From: Annona cherimola
Taxonomy: Eukaryota; Streptophyta; Magnoliopsida; Magnoliales; Annonaceae
DNA: 64,000 nucleotides
NCBI GenBank assembly: GCA_030490835.1
Contig: CM059973.1
Location: forward strand, 64,918,008-64,982,007
Reading direction: 5' to 3'
This document shows, piece after piece, positions 46,525-59,443 of this stretch (the stretch's first letter is position 1; each line of letters starts with the position of its first letter). Both the position numbers and the translations under genes were made by a program. The notes beneath the pieces are model-generated. The model ran no database searches, had not been told where the DNA came from, and saw only the letters and a list, made by a program, of their open reading frames with translations.

Positions 46525-49500
46525 TATTCTGATATTGTGGATCGAGCAAGAATGGTGGAAATGGAAGATAATGCAATTCAAGCTTTTCGCCAAGGAAAAA
46601 GGCGTGGGGACTCTGCATCAGATAGTGGGACAAAGCCATACAAACAGGGCAAGATACAGTACAATGAAAGAAAGGTGGAAATAAGGCAGTCAATTACCCC
46701 ATGTCCTACTTGCGGTAAAAATCACCGAGGAGAATGTTGGAAAGCAACGGGGAAGTGCTGGAAGTGTGGGAAAACTGGTCATTCAATTCAGGAATGCACA
46801 GGTGAGATCACTTGTTATAAATGTAGACAGCCTGGACATCTAGCAAAAGACTGCACTCAAAAAGTCGACAACAAACAAACTGGGGAGCGTCAAGCAGTAC
46901 AAATGAGGCCACCAGCACCACCAGTTCGTGACCCAGAACAACAGAGGCAGAGGACAAATGCTAGGGTACATGCTATGACCAATGCAGAAGCCCAGACTGC
47001 ACATGACGATGTCCTCATTGGTACATTGCTTATTCACTCTTATCCTGCCAAAGTATTATTTGATTCTGGTGCTACGCATTCCTTTATTTCTTGTGCTTTT
47101 ACTACAAAATATGCAATTGCGCATGAAAGCATGGATATGATTGTGAATGTTGAATCCCCGGTACATCGATTAGCAAGTACAGATAGAATTTGCAAAGCCT
47201 GCCCAATCAAAATAGGAGAAATGAATTTAGAAGCAGACTTGATATTGTTGCCTATGCATGATTTTGATGTGATATTGGGAATGGACTGGTTATCTAAGTG
47301 GAGAGCAATAATAGATTGTGGTGATCGAAAAATTATTTTTAAAATGTCCAAGTCAATAGAGGTAGTTGCAGATAAATCTCAGCAGGTGAAAATCATTTCT
47401 GCCATGAAAGCTGTAAAGTCGATAAACAAGGGATGTCAGGCATTTTTGGCTTCGGTAGTTGATATAAACAAAGAAACTTTATCTCTTGAAGAGATACCAA
47501 TAGTAAAAGAATTTCCTGATATTTTTCCTATTGAGTTGTCAGGATTACCCCCTCAGAGAGAAATAGAATTTGCAATACATATATTGCCCGGGGTACTTCC
47601 AATTTCTAAACAACCTTATAGAATGGCCCCAACAGAAATGGCAGAATTAAAAAGACAGCTGGAAGAATTATTAGATAAGGGTTTTATACGACCAAGTGTA
47701 TCACCTTGGGGAGCGCCAGTTCTGTTTGTGAAAAAGAAAGATGGTAGTTTGAGATTGTGCATTGATTATAGAGAACTGAACAAGGTGACTATCAAAAATA
47801 AATATCCTTTACCTCGAATAGATGATTTATTTGATCAACTACAAGGGGCAACTGTATTTTCTAAAATTGATTTACAGTCGGGATATCATCAATTGAGGAT
47901 TAAAGAGGAAGATATACAGAAAACTGCTTTTCGAACTCGGTATGGACATTATGAATTTTTGGTAATGCCATTCGGGTTAACAAATGCACCAGCCGCCTTT
48001 ATGGATTTAATGCAAAGAGTGTTCAGACCCTATTTGGATAAATTTGTGGTCATATTCATAGATGACATTCTCATTTATTCAAAAACAAAGGATGATCATG
48101 TTGAACACCTTAGAATAGTATTGCAAACTTTGAGGGAGAACAAATTATATGCAAAATTGAAGAAATGTGAGTTTTGGATGCATAGTGTTCCATTTTTGGG
48201 GCATATTGTTACAGCAAAAGGTATTATGGTTGATCCTGCTAAGGTCGAGGCAGTGGTGAATTGGCCAAGGCCGACAAATGTCACAGAGATACGTAGCTTT
48301 CTTGGTCTTGCGGGGTATTATCGCAGATTCGTAGAAGATTTCTCTCGGATATGTACTCCTCTGACAAAGCTAATAAGAAAGGAGGTAAAATTTCAATGGA
48401 CTGATGATTGTGAAAATAGTTTTCAAGAACTCAAGCAGAGATTAGTGAAAGCACCAGTTTTAACTACCCCTACTAGCGGTGGAGGATTTGTTATTTATAG
48501 CGATGCTTCTAAAAAGGGTCTTGGTTGCGTATTAATGCAGAATGGGAAGGTGATTGCATATGCTTCACGGCAGTTGAAACCTTATGAACAGAATTATCCC
48601 ACCCATGATTTGGAACTAGCTGCAGTAGTGTTTGCTTTGAAAATTTGGAGGCATTATCTTTATGGGGAACAATGTGATGTTTATACAGATCACAAGAGTT
48701 TGAAATATATTTTCACTCAAAAAGAGTTGAATATGAGGCAAAGAAGATGGTTGGAATTACTGAAAGATTATGATTTGAATATCCAATATCACCCAGGGAA
48801 AGCAAATATAGTAGCTGATGCTTTAAGCAGGAAGTCAAATAGCAATTTAGCTACTTTAATTACCGATCAGGAGGAGTTAATTAATGACATGCGAAAATTG
48901 TCATTAGAAGTTTGCCCCAAAGAGTTAGTGTATCAGTTATATCAATTACAAGTGAAACCTTCTCTATTTGAACAGATCAAAGAAAAGCAAAGAACAGATG
49001 AACAAATTATAAGGATAAAGGAAAAAGTGGCAGAAGGGACTATGGAAGGATTCACAGTTGATGATGAGGGCACTGTCAGATATAAAGGAAGGCTATGTGT
49101 ACCCGATGCAGTAGAACTAAAAAGACAAATTTTAGAAGAAGCTCATTACTCACCATACACCATACACCCAGGGAGTACAAAAATGTATGAAGATCTTAAA
49201 AGAAATTTTTGGTGGATGGGTATGAAGAAAATGACAGCAGAAATTGTAGCACAATGCCTAACATGCCAACAAGTCAAAGCCGAACATCAAAAGCCAGCAG
49301 GATTATTACAGCAAATGGAAATACCAGAATGGAAGTGGGATGAAATCACTATGGATTTTATTGAAGGGTTACCAAGGACTGCTGCAGGAAATAATTCTAT
49401 TTGGGTAATTGTGGATAGATTAACAAAGGTCGCACATTTCTTGGCAATCAAAACAAGTTATTCTGCAGAAAAGTTAGCCAACCTGTATTGTAAAGAAATA

Positions 49501-50391
49501 GTTCGGTTGCATGGAATTCCCAAGGCAATTATTTCCGACCGAGATACTATATTTACTTCGAAGTTTTGGAGCAGTTTAAATCAGACAATGGGGACAAAAT
49601 TGAAATTTAGCACAGCATTTCATCCACAAACAGATGGGCAAACTGAAAGACTAAATCAAGTAGTCGAAGATATGTTGAGAATGTGTATAATAGATTTCGG
49701 AATTGGTTGGGATAAATATATGGCCTTGGTGGAGTTTGCATATAATAACAGTTATCATGCTAGTATTAAAATGTCCCCTTATGAAGCTTTATATGGGAAA
49801 CCTTGCAGAACACCCTTAAATTGGGATGAGGTCGGAGAAAGAAGATTGATCGGGCCAGATATTGTGCAAGAAACTGCAAATAAAGTAAAGCTAATCAGAG
49901 AAAGATTGCTTACTGCCCAAAGTAGACAGAAAAGTTATGCAGATCTAAGACGGAGAGAATTAGAATTTTCCATAGGTGATAAGGTTTTTGTAAAAATATC
50001 ACCTATGAAAGGAGTTATGAGATTTGGCAAAAAGGGAAAGCTCAGTCCTCGTTATATCGGACCATATGAAGTTTTAGAGAAAGTCGGAGCAGTGGCATAT
50101 CGAATAGCACTACCACCCTCATTGGCTGCGGTGCATAATGTGTTTCACATTTCTATGTTGAGAAAATATGTGTCAGATCCTTCCCATGTGCTTACAGCAG
50201 ATCGATTGTCAATCTCAGATAAGTTAATATATGAAGAAAATCCAATCAAGATAATAGATTCTAAAGAGCAACAGTTGCGGAAAAGGTTGATAAAGTATGT
50301 CAAAGTGCAATGGAGCAATCATGGAGAATCGGAGGCTACGTGGGAGCTTGAAGAAGATATCAAACAAAAATATCCATTTTTGTTTAATTAA
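46525..50391 (+). CDS. Nucleocapsid-protease-RT-RNase H-integrase-chromodomain, Ty3 element 2
   Basis: Same frame as gag after the TAA, open to 50391. In order: zinc knuckles [14 protein letters not shown] and [14 protein letters not shown] (46756-46852); protease [10 protein letters not shown] (47062); reverse transcriptase with [12 protein letters not shown] and [12 protein letters not shown] (near 48045-48080); RNase [15 protein letters not shown] (near 48488); and integrase with [13 protein letters not shown] and [12 protein letters not shown] zinc motif, [16 protein letters not shown] and [15 protein letters not shown]. It ends with [20 protein letters not shown], a chromodomain-type tail. 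No damage seen apart from the upstream stop. The first ATG after the stop is at 46552. Confidence 0.95.
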   Translation, partial: YSDIVDRARMVEMEDNAIQAFRQGKRRGDSASDSGTKPYKQGKIQYNERKVEIRQSITPCPTCGKNHRGECWKATGKCWKCGKTGHSIQECTGEITCYKCRQPGHLAKDCTQKVDNKQTGERQAVQMRPPAPPVRDPEQQRQRTNARVHAMTNAEAQTAHDDVLIGTLLIHSYPAKVLFDSGATHSFISCAFTTKYAIAHESMDMIVNVESPVHRLASTDRICKACPIKIGEMNLEADLILLPMHDFDVILGMDWLSKWRAIIDCGDRKIIFKMSKSIEVVADKSQQVKIISAMKAVKSINKGCQAFLASVVDINKETLSLEEIPIVKEFPDIFPIELSGLPPQREIEFAIHILPGVLPISKQPYRMAPTEMAELKRQLEELLDKGFIRPSVSPWGAPVLFVKKKDGSLRLCIDYRELNKVTIKNKYPLPRIDDLFDQLQGATVFSKIDLQSGYHQLRIKEEDIQKTAFRTRYGHYEFLVMPFGLTNAPAAFMDLMQRVFRPYLDKFVVIFIDDILIYSKTKDDHVEHLRIVLQTLRENKLYAKLKKCEFWMHSVPFLGHIVTAKGIMVDPAKVEAVVNWPRPTNVTEIRSFLGLAGYYRRFVEDFSRICTPLTKLIRKEVKFQWTDDCENSFQELKQRLVKAPVLTTPTSGGGFVIYSDASKKGLGCVLMQNGKVIAYASRQLKPYEQNYPTHDLELAAVVFALKIWRHYLYGEQCDVYTDHKSLKYIFTQKELNMRQRRWLELLKDYDLNIQYHPGKANIVADALSRKSNSNLATLITDQEELINDMRKLSLEVCPKELVYQLYQLQVKPSLFEQIKEKQRTDEQIIRIKEKVAEGTMEGFTVDDEGTVRYKGRLCVPDAVELKRQILEEAHYSPYTIHPGSTKMYEDLKRNFWWMGMKKMTAEIVAQCLTCQQVKAEHQKPAGLLQQMEIPEWKWDEITMDFIEGLPRTAAGNNSIWVIVDRLTKVAHFLAIKTSYSAEKLANLYCKEIVRLHGIPKAIISDRDTIFTSKFWSSLNQTMGTKLKFSTAFHPQTDGQTERLNQVVEDMLRMCIIDFGIGWDKYMALVEFAYNNSYHASIKMSPYEALYGKPCRTPLNWDEVGERRLIGPDIVQETANKVKLIRERLLTAQSRQKSYADLRRRELEFSIGDKVFVKISPMKGVMRFGKKGKLSPRYIGPYEVLEKVGAVAYRIALPPSLAAVHNVFHISMLRKYVSDPSHVLTADRLSISDKLIYEENPIKIIDSKEQQLRKRLIKYVKVQWSNHGESEATWELEEDIKQKYPFLFN

Positions 50392-50413
50392 GTTTCGAGG
50401 ACGAAACTTTTAT

Positions 50414-50426
50414 AAGGGAGGGAGAA
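50414..50426 (+). promoter_or_regulatory. Polypurine tract, element 2
   Basis: AAGGGAGGGAGAA immediately before the 3' LTR. Confidence 0.85.
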
Positions 50427-51585
50427 TGTAATAGCCATCGTCCATCCGTTTCCAAGAAACGGATGGAAACGGTGGGATTAATGGGCCATGCACGTTCATT
50501 TCAAATTGATGGCAATTAACCCCAGCCGTTTAACACATGGATTAGTATAAAAGGCGCAAACGAGAGATGAGTTTTCGCCATTCGAAGAAGAAGAGAAATC
50601 GCGCAGGAGACAGACGAAGGAAGAAGAAAGAATTTTGAAGGTAAGCTGCGTCGAACCATTTTCTCTGTTAATCTCATTCATTCTATGTTATACGCAAGTT
50701 ATTTCATAGATCTAAACCATTCACGACAATTCTAGCATGACTAATTAGTCACAGGAGTATTATTGAAATGTTTAATGTTGAAATATTACTTATTTAAATG
50801 AGAAGTACCAAATAAAGGGTATGAAATGATATATGATGAAATAAACACACTTCTGAGCATAATTAGATAATTGTGACCGTACAATAATAAGATAATTATA
50901 TGATTAGCTTGCCTGCAAAATTTCAGATTGATCAGACTTATAGATTTTTAGATATAGCAAAATTAGACATAATATAGAGTGGTAAATATGTATTTTAAGA
51001 GAAAAACACAAAAAAAATAATTACAGGAAAATATAGATGCAAAACGAATAATCTGAACCATTACAAACATTATTTGAGATATTTTACAGTATATGTGATG
51101 AATTAATTCTGTAAAAATTTAGTTTATATGGCTATTTGAAGTGATATTTAATATTAACCTTTTATTAAACCCTTTATATTAAATCTGATGATAGAGATGT
51201 TATTTTGAAAAATGGACCGTCCAGATTATAAAACATAATTTTATAAGCTTACACTTAAAATTTCAGTACAAACAGATATGTATATTGAGAGATATAAGCC
51301 ATTTTATTTGGAAAATATGGACCGTTGAGAATAAATAAATAAATGAATAAGCTTCTGGACTAGTGGGCTAAGCCCATCTTAACAGGCCCAGTGAGTCAGA
51401 AGCCCATAAACCAAGCTTAAGCCCACAGAAACGAAAGCCCACTTAAACAGAACCAGCCCACTATCCAGTCTGGCCCAACTTCCAACAAAGGATCCAGCCC
51501 ATTAGCCTGGCCCACTGTTCCGGCCCGCCAGCAGCAGCCCACCGGCGGCCATTCGCCGGCGCCGGCGACCGGCCGGCCGGCAGCG

Positions 51586-51616
<31 letters not shown>

Positions 51617-52821
51617 GAAAAAAATTACAGAAAATTATGAAAAATACCAAGAAAATTAAATTCAATATTTAGAAGCTTAAATGAGTTTAAAATTATATGA
51701 GAAAAATTAAAGGAAAATATCTAAAGAAGTATAAGTCCAAATTTATTTTACATATAAAAATAAAGTTGTTTAAAGTGAATTAATATAAGAATAAATAGAA
51801 GAAAATAGGATTTTGACCGATTAAAATTATGAGAAAATTTGAGAAAGTTATAAATGGAATTTTAAATAATATTTGTGAAAATCAAAGTGAAATAATAAAC
51901 ATATTGTGATGAAAATTAGGAAAAAAGACTTGAGGCTACTACAAAAAAATTGGAAAAAGAGGAGTTTTAAAGTCTACTCAGAGGTAAGTAAACTTTTACC
52001 AAAGCATGTCTTTGAAAATATTATGTGAATATTATGATTTGCTATGAAATGTGATTATTTATTTTCTTTCAAATTTGTTTATTCAAAAATGAGCATTATT
52101 ATTTCAAATTCATTTTTAGTAGTGAATTTAAGTGGTGCATCAATTAAAATTCATGAGCATGATGCATAATTGCATATTGGGTTTGCCGCCAAGGAGTAAA
52201 GTAGTATGGTAGTACCTGGGTAGCGACCTCAGGACTACCAAAGGAGATGATTTAGCTCACGAATGTGTAGCACGGCTGCACGCGAGCACAAGTAGATGGC
52301 AATACCCATAGTATGATTGCATGATTTAAAATTGACATATGTGTGCACGTCTATCGAGATGTTTTTTTATTACAGTTTGTTGTGCATAAAAGACAGTATA
52401 GATATTGTATTTGTTTTAAAAATATATATATATATGATTGAAAATGAAATTAAAAAAAAAAAAAAAAAAAAAACTACATTGTTACTTACTGAGCTTTCAG
52501 CTCACATAGTTTTTGTTTTCAGTGGAAAAACAGGGATACAATGCTATACTAGAGCCTTTATCAACATGGGAAAAAGGCGAACCTAGCAGAGGAAAAGACA
52601 AAGAAGTTTAGAATTTTATTGAAATTTTCTTATAATGCTTGCTTATTTGGATTTTAGACATTGAAAATTGTATATTAACTCCTTAAGGAGCAAACTTGAG
52701 ATGTAATAGTTAAAATTTTTATGGTTTTGCACCTTGGTATCTATTTCCATCTTGGGAGATCTTATTTTCAGCTTTGACATAATAGACCCCATTCACAACA
52801 CCCTAAGGGTGGGGCGTTACA
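50427..52821 (+). repeat. 3' LTR of Ty3 element 2
   Basis: 2395 bp, nearly identical to 42633-45026. The differences I see are G/A in AGAGATGAGTTTT, A/T near 52317, the long A run (29 against 32) and a second A run (22 against 18). Followed by the AATTA duplication. Confidence 0.97.
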
Positions 52822-52944
52822 AATTATCTCTACACAATAACCTATAAAATTAATCTATCTATTTTAACTTTATTCACTTCACTTCATATCATTATCCTTA
52901 TCATATCACGTCATATTTTCCCAATTCAAAAACACTCATACTAA

Positions 52945-53635
52945 AGATGGCCTTGTTCGTGGTGATGTGTTGGCGTGTGTGGAAGACGTGCAATCAACTC
53001 AGAAAGGAGGGAGTTCAACTTGCTTTTGATCAGCTCTATGACTAGTGCCTGAACTTGTGGGATAGTATCAGATATAGCAAGATGGAAGGATGAGTCCAAG
53101 GCTTGGGGAAATGCCTGGTTCTAGGTGGATTAGGCCACCCATGGAGGTCCTCAAAGCAAATGTGGATGGAAGAAGACTATCAAAAGGAAACTGTATGGGA
53201 CTTGGCGTCATTCTTCGGAACCACATGGGGGATTTTGTTGGTGCTAAATGTTGGAAGATTGATGGCATTTAGGACGTGCTGAATATGGAGACATTAGCTG
53301 CGCTTTTTGGCATCAAATGGTGTTCAACTCTGCCCGTAAAAAAGCTAACTGTGGAATCTAATTCATGCTTTCTAGTGGGTTTCCTATTGATGAGTGTCAC
53401 ATTTTATCCAATGTGGGCAACAAAATTGCTGAAATACAATCTTTTGTTTCTAACTTTAAATCGGTTGTTTTCACCTGTGTTAAGGGATGGAAACAAATGC
53501 GCTCATTATATAGCTGACATAGTTGTTCATTCTTCTAGATCTTGTCAAATGTGGTGGGAAAGCCCACCCAACTCTATTGTTAATTTTTTAGCTTGGGATC
53601 ATTCCCAGGTGAATATATACACATTCTTCTCATAA
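52945..53635 (+). pseudogene. LINE RNase H (RVT_3-type) remnant
   Basis: Plus-strand frames read MALFVVMCWRVWKTCNQLRK, then RPPMEVLKANVDG and GLGVILRNHMGDFVGAKCW (first strands of the RNase H fold). A stop at 53270 precedes METLAALFGIKWC and LTVESNSC, and the end reads RDGNKCAHYIADIVVHSS and WWESPPNSIV. This is the terminal RNase H domain common in plant non-LTR retrotransposons. It is broken, and lies in the kinase intron on the opposite strand. Confidence 0.7.
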
Positions 53636-53639
53636 AAAA

Positions 53640-54300
53640 AAGTAAGCAGATACCAATTTGACACATCCTTGAAAATATCAAGCATTATGAATTATATAGA
53701 GATTTATACAGTCTAGCTGAATTCATAATGGATTAGTTATGATTCATGCATTAGTTGAATTTTGCAGATGGTTAATTACCTAATCCTACATTTGGAAGAT
53801 AAGCCCCACTACCACATCACATGACATTCTTTATTTGGATTAAACAAAGCAAATAAGTCAGGAATTTATTACTTAAAGCAACATAGCTAATAGATCTATT
53901 TACCCTAACTGAGCTACCATTGCAATGGTAGGGATTCTAGAATACGACTCCCATGTATATGGCTCGGATCCAATAACATAAACCACATCAAATTTTGTCT
54001 TATCTAACTAATTTTTTAGTCATATACAACATATAGTTGGCAGTATTTGATGTTCTTTAGCTATACTTGATTATTTAATAGTAATACTTGTTGCTTTTCA
54101 AGTAGCGACGTTTGATTAAATACACCCATTTTTAATCAAATACAACCTGCAGAAGTAACATTTAATACAATTATTAAATTTTCGCTGCTATTAATACATA
54201 AAATTAGTTCCATAGGTATTAAATATTAATACAGTCTGGATATAAAAAGATGGACAAATATAACAAATTTTATTTTGGTGATAAAACTAGTCTACAACCA
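53640..54300. other. AT-rich intron sequence
   Basis: Part of the receptor kinase intron upstream of Ty3 element 2. No coding or repeat structure recognised. Confidence 0.5.
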
Positions 54301-54354
54301 CATGCATATGACATTCAAAGAAGTTAAAATAGGAAAAATGTGACGTTTTTTTAC

Positions 54355-57034
54355 CTGGAGCAATATATCCAATAGATCCCTTTACACCAATCGAGCTGCT
54401 GTGGGCAACCACGTACATAAACCTCGCGAGTCCGAAATCACTAACATGAGCGACCATGTCCGCATCAAGAAGAACATTGCTTGGTTTTAAATCACAATGA
54501 ACAATTGGTGTTTGACAATGATGATGTAAATAATCCAATGCACAAGCAACATCAATAGCTATATTTAGCCTTTGAATTAATTTCAGATTCCTCCCAATGC
54601 CATCTTCATCTTTGTGTAACCACTTGTCTAGGCTTTCATTGGGCATGTATTCAAAAACTAAAGCTTTAAAGTCATTACCATTGAAATCAATACTCGAGCA
54701 ACACGTTAATATCTTAACAAGATTTCGGTGCCTAATATTTTTCAAGGCTTCACATTCAGCCATGAAACTTTTAGTTGCTCCTTGCTGAAGAAGATTTACT
54801 ACTTTTACGGCAACGATACTTCCAATCCGATGTATAAGTCCTTTATAAACAGAACCATAACTGCCACTGCCAATCAAATTGGTTGAAGAAAACCCATCGG
54901 TTGCTCTTAAAAGCTCATCATAAGAAACTTCAAAGAATGAACCCTCCAAAGAAGAGGGAGGAAAAGTCTTCTTTTTTGCCCTTTTTAGCCATAAAAGGGA
55001 TATAAAGAAACAAGATAATGCAATACCAACCATAGTAACAACAATAATGACAACTTTTACTTTTGTAGCATGAGAAATTTTGCTTTTCTTTGTGGATTTT
55101 CGAATACAAAGAGGGAGTTGTAAATCTTGAATACCTCCACAAAGCTTACGGTTTCCAATGACTGAAATTGCAGTAGAAATTTTAAAAGCACCTTCTTTAG
55201 GCAGTTCACCCTCAAAATTATTGAAAGATAGATTCAAATATTCTAGAGGAAGCTTTTCTAAATAGTTTGGAATCCCTCCTGATAAGTGATTGCGTGAAAG
55301 ATCAAGATATCGAAGACCTTTCAAAGAACCCATGGTTATAGGAAGAGATCCTTGAAAAAGGTTTCCACTCAAGTTTAGATTCTCTAGGCCAAGACAATCA
55401 CCTAGAGAAGTTGGAATTTCACCTGAGAAGTTATTATTTGAAACATCCAAAGTTTGCAGAGTACACAATCGACACATTTTGAATGGTAAACTTCCTGATA
55501 AGAAATTGTTATGAAGATGGAAATCAATCAAAGAGGCAAGGCAAAAGATTTGTTGAGGTAAGGTTCCTCCCAATTTATTACTGGAAAGGAACACAAATTG
55601 CAATTGCGAGGACATTTCAAGACAGGATGGGATGCTTCCTTCTAGTTCGTTCACTTCTAGCCCAAGAACAGAAAAGATCGTCATGTTGCATACGGAAGTT
55701 GGAATTTCACCTGCTAATTTATTTCCAACCAAGAATAGCTCTACCATCTTATCAAGCTTCCCAATAGTGGTGGGAATGGCACCAGTTAGCATGTTTTCTC
55801 CCAAGTCCAAGAGTGTTAAACTGTTAAGTTCCCCAATACCAGATGGAATGTTCCCAATTATCGTATTGTCGCCCATGTTTAGCCGATTCAGACTTTTCGA
55901 AAGATTGCTTATGGAGGGAGGAATATCACCTCCAAGTCTGTTGTTTGATATGGCGAGATGGGTTAGCATGCTGCAATTAGTTAAAGAATCAAGAAAACCC
56001 AAGTCTTGAGCTTTTCCACTTCCAAGTTCATTAACACCAATATTTACCCATTGGAGGTATTGAAGGCTTCCGAGATTATTCGGCACTGATCCGCTAAAAT
56101 GGTTGAATTGAAGTTGGACAGTTTCAAGGTACGTAGCATTGGGCAATGAAACGGGTATTGGTCCACTGAATTGGTTCCCAGCAACGGAAAGCCATCGGAG
56201 ATTTGGAAGTGTGAATCCTAACTGAGGCGGAAGGCTTCCTCGCAGTCTGTTTCCCATCACTCCAAACGACCGAATAGCAGAAATATTGAACATAGAGGAA
56301 GGAATCGTCCCTGACAAATCATTGCTACTGACGGAAAACCATTCTAAGCTCGTCAACTTGCCGAGTTCAGCCGGTATGTTTCCATTTAATCCATTATCTC
56401 CAAGATAAAAGTTCCCAAGATCTGAAGAAAGGTTCCCGAGCGAAGAGGGAATTTTTCCGACCAGATTGTTTAGACCGAGGTCCAGACTGGAGAGCCTGGA
56501 CAGATATCCAAGCTCCGCTGGAATGCTGCCCACCAACTTGTTCCGTTCGAAATCTAGAACGGTCAGTTGGGAGCAGTGGGTGAGATTCACTGGAATTTCT
56601 CCACTCAAAGAGTTATTCTTTAACAGAAGATATTGCAAGCGAAACAAACGGCCAATCTCACCTGGAATTGGATCATGCAATGCATTATTTGAGAGATCAA
56701 TACGCCTGAGGAAGGTGAGATTTCCAATGTGACTAGATATACGTCCAGCCAAGTTGAAGCCGCTGAGGTCCAAAGCAGTGACACTTTGAGGATGGCGACG
56801 GCCGCAGGTGACACCTTTCCACTGGCAGAAGTGGAGCGTGCCATTCCATGAGATCAAGGAATGAAGAGGGGCGTCCCTTATAATCTGATCCTTGAAGTGA
56901 AGGAGTGACAACCAATCTGTTTCATTTGAGAAATATTGTTTTGAAGTGTCCGAGGAAATAAGGGTGGCATTCATGAGGAGGAGAAACCAGATCAGTAAAA
57001 ATGACATCCGACCACTGATAGGCGCTACAGCCAT
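54355..57034 (-). CDS. LRR receptor-like kinase, exon 1 (class XII, Xa21/EFR-like)
   Basis: ATG at 57034; exon 1 encodes residues 1-893 plus one base. Signal peptide about 1-28; LRR N-cap about 37-78 (WNGTLHFCQWKGVTCG); roughly 22 leucine-rich repeats to about 612; a CGG/C-cap about 632-643; transmembrane segment about 659-683 (VKVVIIVVTMVGIALSCFFI); kinase from about 718. P-loop GSGSYGSVYKG 722-732, Lys744, Glu760, HCDLKPSN 846-853, DFG 866-868. HCD in place of HRD makes it a non-RD kinase, the type linked to pattern-recognition immunity. It joins exon 2 (39976-40403) in frame for 1035 residues. Class XII receptors sit at the plasma membrane; the ligand cannot be predicted. No lesion seen. 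Confidence 0.93.
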
Positions 57035-57054
57035 TGTTTTTGGGATAAGAGAAA

Positions 57055-57100
57055 CGAGAGAGAGAGAGAGAGAGAGAGAGAGTTTACTCTGATTTATAGA
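57055..57100 (-). promoter_or_regulatory. Receptor kinase core promoter and GA/CT-repeat 5' leader
   Basis: On the minus strand CTCTATAAATCAG (TATA at 57097-57091) precedes the ATG by about 57 bases. A (CT)n run at 57081-57055 lies between them, so the leader would be short and CT-rich, as is common in plant 5' leaders. Confidence 0.5.
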
Positions 57101-57590
57101 GGGTTAACGCATCTTAAATTTTCACGATATTTTTGCAAATACACGTTTATACATTGGGATTATTTGCAGAAATAACCCTCTAAGTATGGATTTTTGACCT
57201 TGTAGTTAATTCAATATTTGCACAAATTATTCTCAAAGATTTTGTTTTTTGGATGCATATGCTAAAGGGATTTAGATTTTGCAAAAATGACACTAACCGT
57301 GTGCTGGGCTCATCTCCTCCGTCATCTGCATCATTGGAACACCGGTATTGCCAATGAACGCCTTTGTCAGTGACTCTAGAAGTTTTTTTTTTTCTCCCCT
57401 TCTTTTTTGATTAGTAGTGACTCTAGAAGTCTTACAGCCGAACCTTATACAAAATAGACATGGAATGTATGCTCGCCTTCGGAGTCGGCTTCGTGTTTTT
57501 AAAGGAACATTTAACAACGTTGGATGAGACTAAAGTTATTGACATGGGCGCATAATGTCAGTATAAATATAAAAAATAAAGGAGCTAGAT
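57101..57590. other. Upstream region of the receptor kinase gene
   Basis: Probable promoter-proximal sequence. A 74-codon minus-strand frame (57517-57293) exists but has no recognisable features and is probably chance. Confidence 0.4.
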
Positions 57591-57973
57591 TGTATACATT
57601 ATGATGTATTTTAGTTTAAAATATAATATTTATTTATTCTTACAATTAATTATTTTTTTATTTTTATTCATAAACATGTTTTTCTAAATGTATTCAATGT
57701 ATATACAAAGTTTTGTCATTTTACAATATTTTTATGCATTTATTTTTTATTTTTAAAAATTAAGTTTTTTAAGGGGTGAGAAATTACCTAAATGCTCCTA
57801 AAATTAATGATTTTTAAAATAAAAATAAATGTGTAAGAATATTGTAAAGTATGAAAACTTAATATACGGATTAGATACACTAGAAAACATGTTTATAAAG
57901 AAAAAATTAGATAAAAATAAAATAAAATAAATGGATGTTGTATTTTAACTTAAAGTACATCATGATGTACACA
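57591..57973. mobile_element. MITE with about 34-base inverted termini
   Basis: Left end TGTATACATTATGATGTATT, right end GTACATCATGATGTACACA. The termini are imperfect inverted repeats and the inner arms (TAAATGTATTCAATGTATAT against ACGGATTAGATACACTAG) also pair. No coding region. It belongs with the MITE-like sequences at 601 and 36215 by its subterminal sequence. Confidence 0.6.
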
Positions 57974-58690
57974 GTGAGGTTCCAAAAATTAAAGCTATGT
58001 ACACTATTTTACTGATATAAAAGGTAGTTGTTGGATTTGTTGTTCTTTCCCCTAGCAGAAACTTATCGTAGAGAATGTTCACTGATATATACAACGGGAT
58101 TTTGAGAATTTTAATAAATTATTATACAGATTACTAACATCTTTGATATGGATATAATTTATTTTAAAAATTGTTGTCATGTTTGAAAAAAATTTGAACA
58201 TAATTGGCATAAATTAAAATAGTATTTCTATGGCATGGATGCAAATGTCTTTTCTAACAACAAAGTTCGTTTTCTATTAAACTTCACTTTTATATGTAAC
58301 TCTATTCATTTTTTCCACTTCAATTATTGATGGGAAATTCATGCAATCTATTCATCTAGATTTATTCATATTATTATTTTATCTAGTATTATTGTACATG
58401 AGCCTTACTTACAAATGTATAAAATTAACATGATGAAATGATTTGATGCAAATGTTAATTTTAAAATTGTATTTTCAACTCCTAAACATACTGTTTAAAA
58501 TATCATTACTGTGTGAATAAATAATTCCATAAAATATGGTTTTATTATAATGATATGTGAATAAATCTAAATATTTTTCATAATTAATTTAGCCATTAAT
58601 ATATATGGACCATGATTTTGTGCCATGCGTGGCATGTTGACCCGACAAGGCTAACATGCGTGGCACAACCTTTTAAATTCTTCAAATCAT
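57974..58690. other. AT-rich intergenic stretch
   Basis: No gene or repeat recognised; it separates the MITE from the Copia element. Confidence 0.5.
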
Positions 58691-59432
58691 TGTTGGGGCA
58701 AAATATAAAAAGAGAGAAAATTAAGAAAAGTGGAGAAAGTGAAAAGAGAACCAAGTTTCACTTTAGGCGTGTTACAACGTCACTTTCCTTAAGGCAATTT
58801 TGCTACTATATTTGCTGCTTAGGGTAATTTTGCAATTGCCCCCAAGATATAAAAAGTGAAACTTGAACTAGAATAAGAAGCAGCACCTTTTCTAGGCACA
58901 AAACACTTGAAACAGGATTTTTTGGTTGAATGGAGAAAATTTCAAAATAATATGGCAATCTTGCAAATCAAAAACTTAGACACGTAATGTCTGAATTAGG
59001 ACAGAAGCACAGTTGTCTTCAATAAGACAATAGGATGTCTGAAGGGAAGAGAGAATGAGTGGATTATTGAGATTTTGAAATCTTCTGAATGTCATCTCTA
59101 TTTATAACTTGAATAAGGAGTCGTTTGATTGAATAGGCATACCTTTTTGTAATTAAACACATCTTTTGAAATCTGCCACGTCATCCCTCAATCGGTTGCA
59201 TCTTCAACTCACGACCAAAACCATGTCGTTTGAATAAGTCAAACATCCCAAATCGTTGCATCCATTTATTAATCATTGATTTATAAAATTGCCAAAAAAA
59301 TACCCACAGCAACAATCGAAGCCAAGACCTATTATATGACTGCCCAAGTCTCTGACTACTTTAGCTATATTAGTTTCGTTGTTTATCTATGAAATTATAT
59401 TATATTTATTGTAATTTTTGAAAATCCTAACA
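58691..59432 (-). repeat. 3' LTR of the Copia element (742 bp)
   Basis: Minus strand: starts TGTTAGGATTTTC after the polypurine tract and ends TTGCCCCAACA at 58691. The ends are short inverted repeats TGTT(A/G)GG. The flank ATCAT (58686-58690) would be the target duplication, which needs the other end to confirm. Confidence 0.75.
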
Positions 59433-59443
59433 TTCTCCTGTCA
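59433..59443 (-). promoter_or_regulatory. Polypurine tract, Copia element
   Basis: Minus strand TGACAGGAGAA directly before TGTTAGG, the usual Copia arrangement. Confidence 0.7.

Larger units (their letters stand above)
42633..52821 (+). mobile_element. Ty3 (Tekay/Del-like chromovirus) retrotransposon, element 2, very young
   Basis: A 10,189-bp element with LTRs of 2394 and 2395 bp that differ by two substitutions and two homopolymer lengths, as far as I can see by eye. It has AATTA target duplications, a Met-tRNA-type primer site, an extra acidic ORF, a gag-pol frame with one in-frame TAA, a chromodomain-like tail and a polypurine tract. It sits in the intron of the receptor kinase gene in the opposite direction. 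LTR near-identity implies a recent insertion; at commonly used plant rates this is well under a million years. Confidence 0.97.
40404..54354 (-). other. 13.95-kb intron of the receptor kinase gene
   Basis: Donor CCAG|GTAAAAAA at 54355/54354, acceptor ATTACAG at 40404, phase 1 within the APE Glu codon. That is the intron position usual for class XII (Xa21/EFR/FLS2-like) receptor kinases, where introns are normally short. The excess is mostly Ty3 element 2 (42633-52821, opposite strand); without it the intron is about 3.76 kb and still contains RNase H debris at 40480-40730 and 52945-53635. Confidence 0.8.

Noticed and set aside
55483..56732. Plus-strand frames opposite the receptor kinase
   Set aside because: Antisense shadows of the leucine-rich repeats.
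57293..57517. Arg/Lys-rich 74-codon minus-strand frame upstream of the receptor kinase
   Set aside because: No motif or homologue recognised and no paralogue in the window; likely chance.
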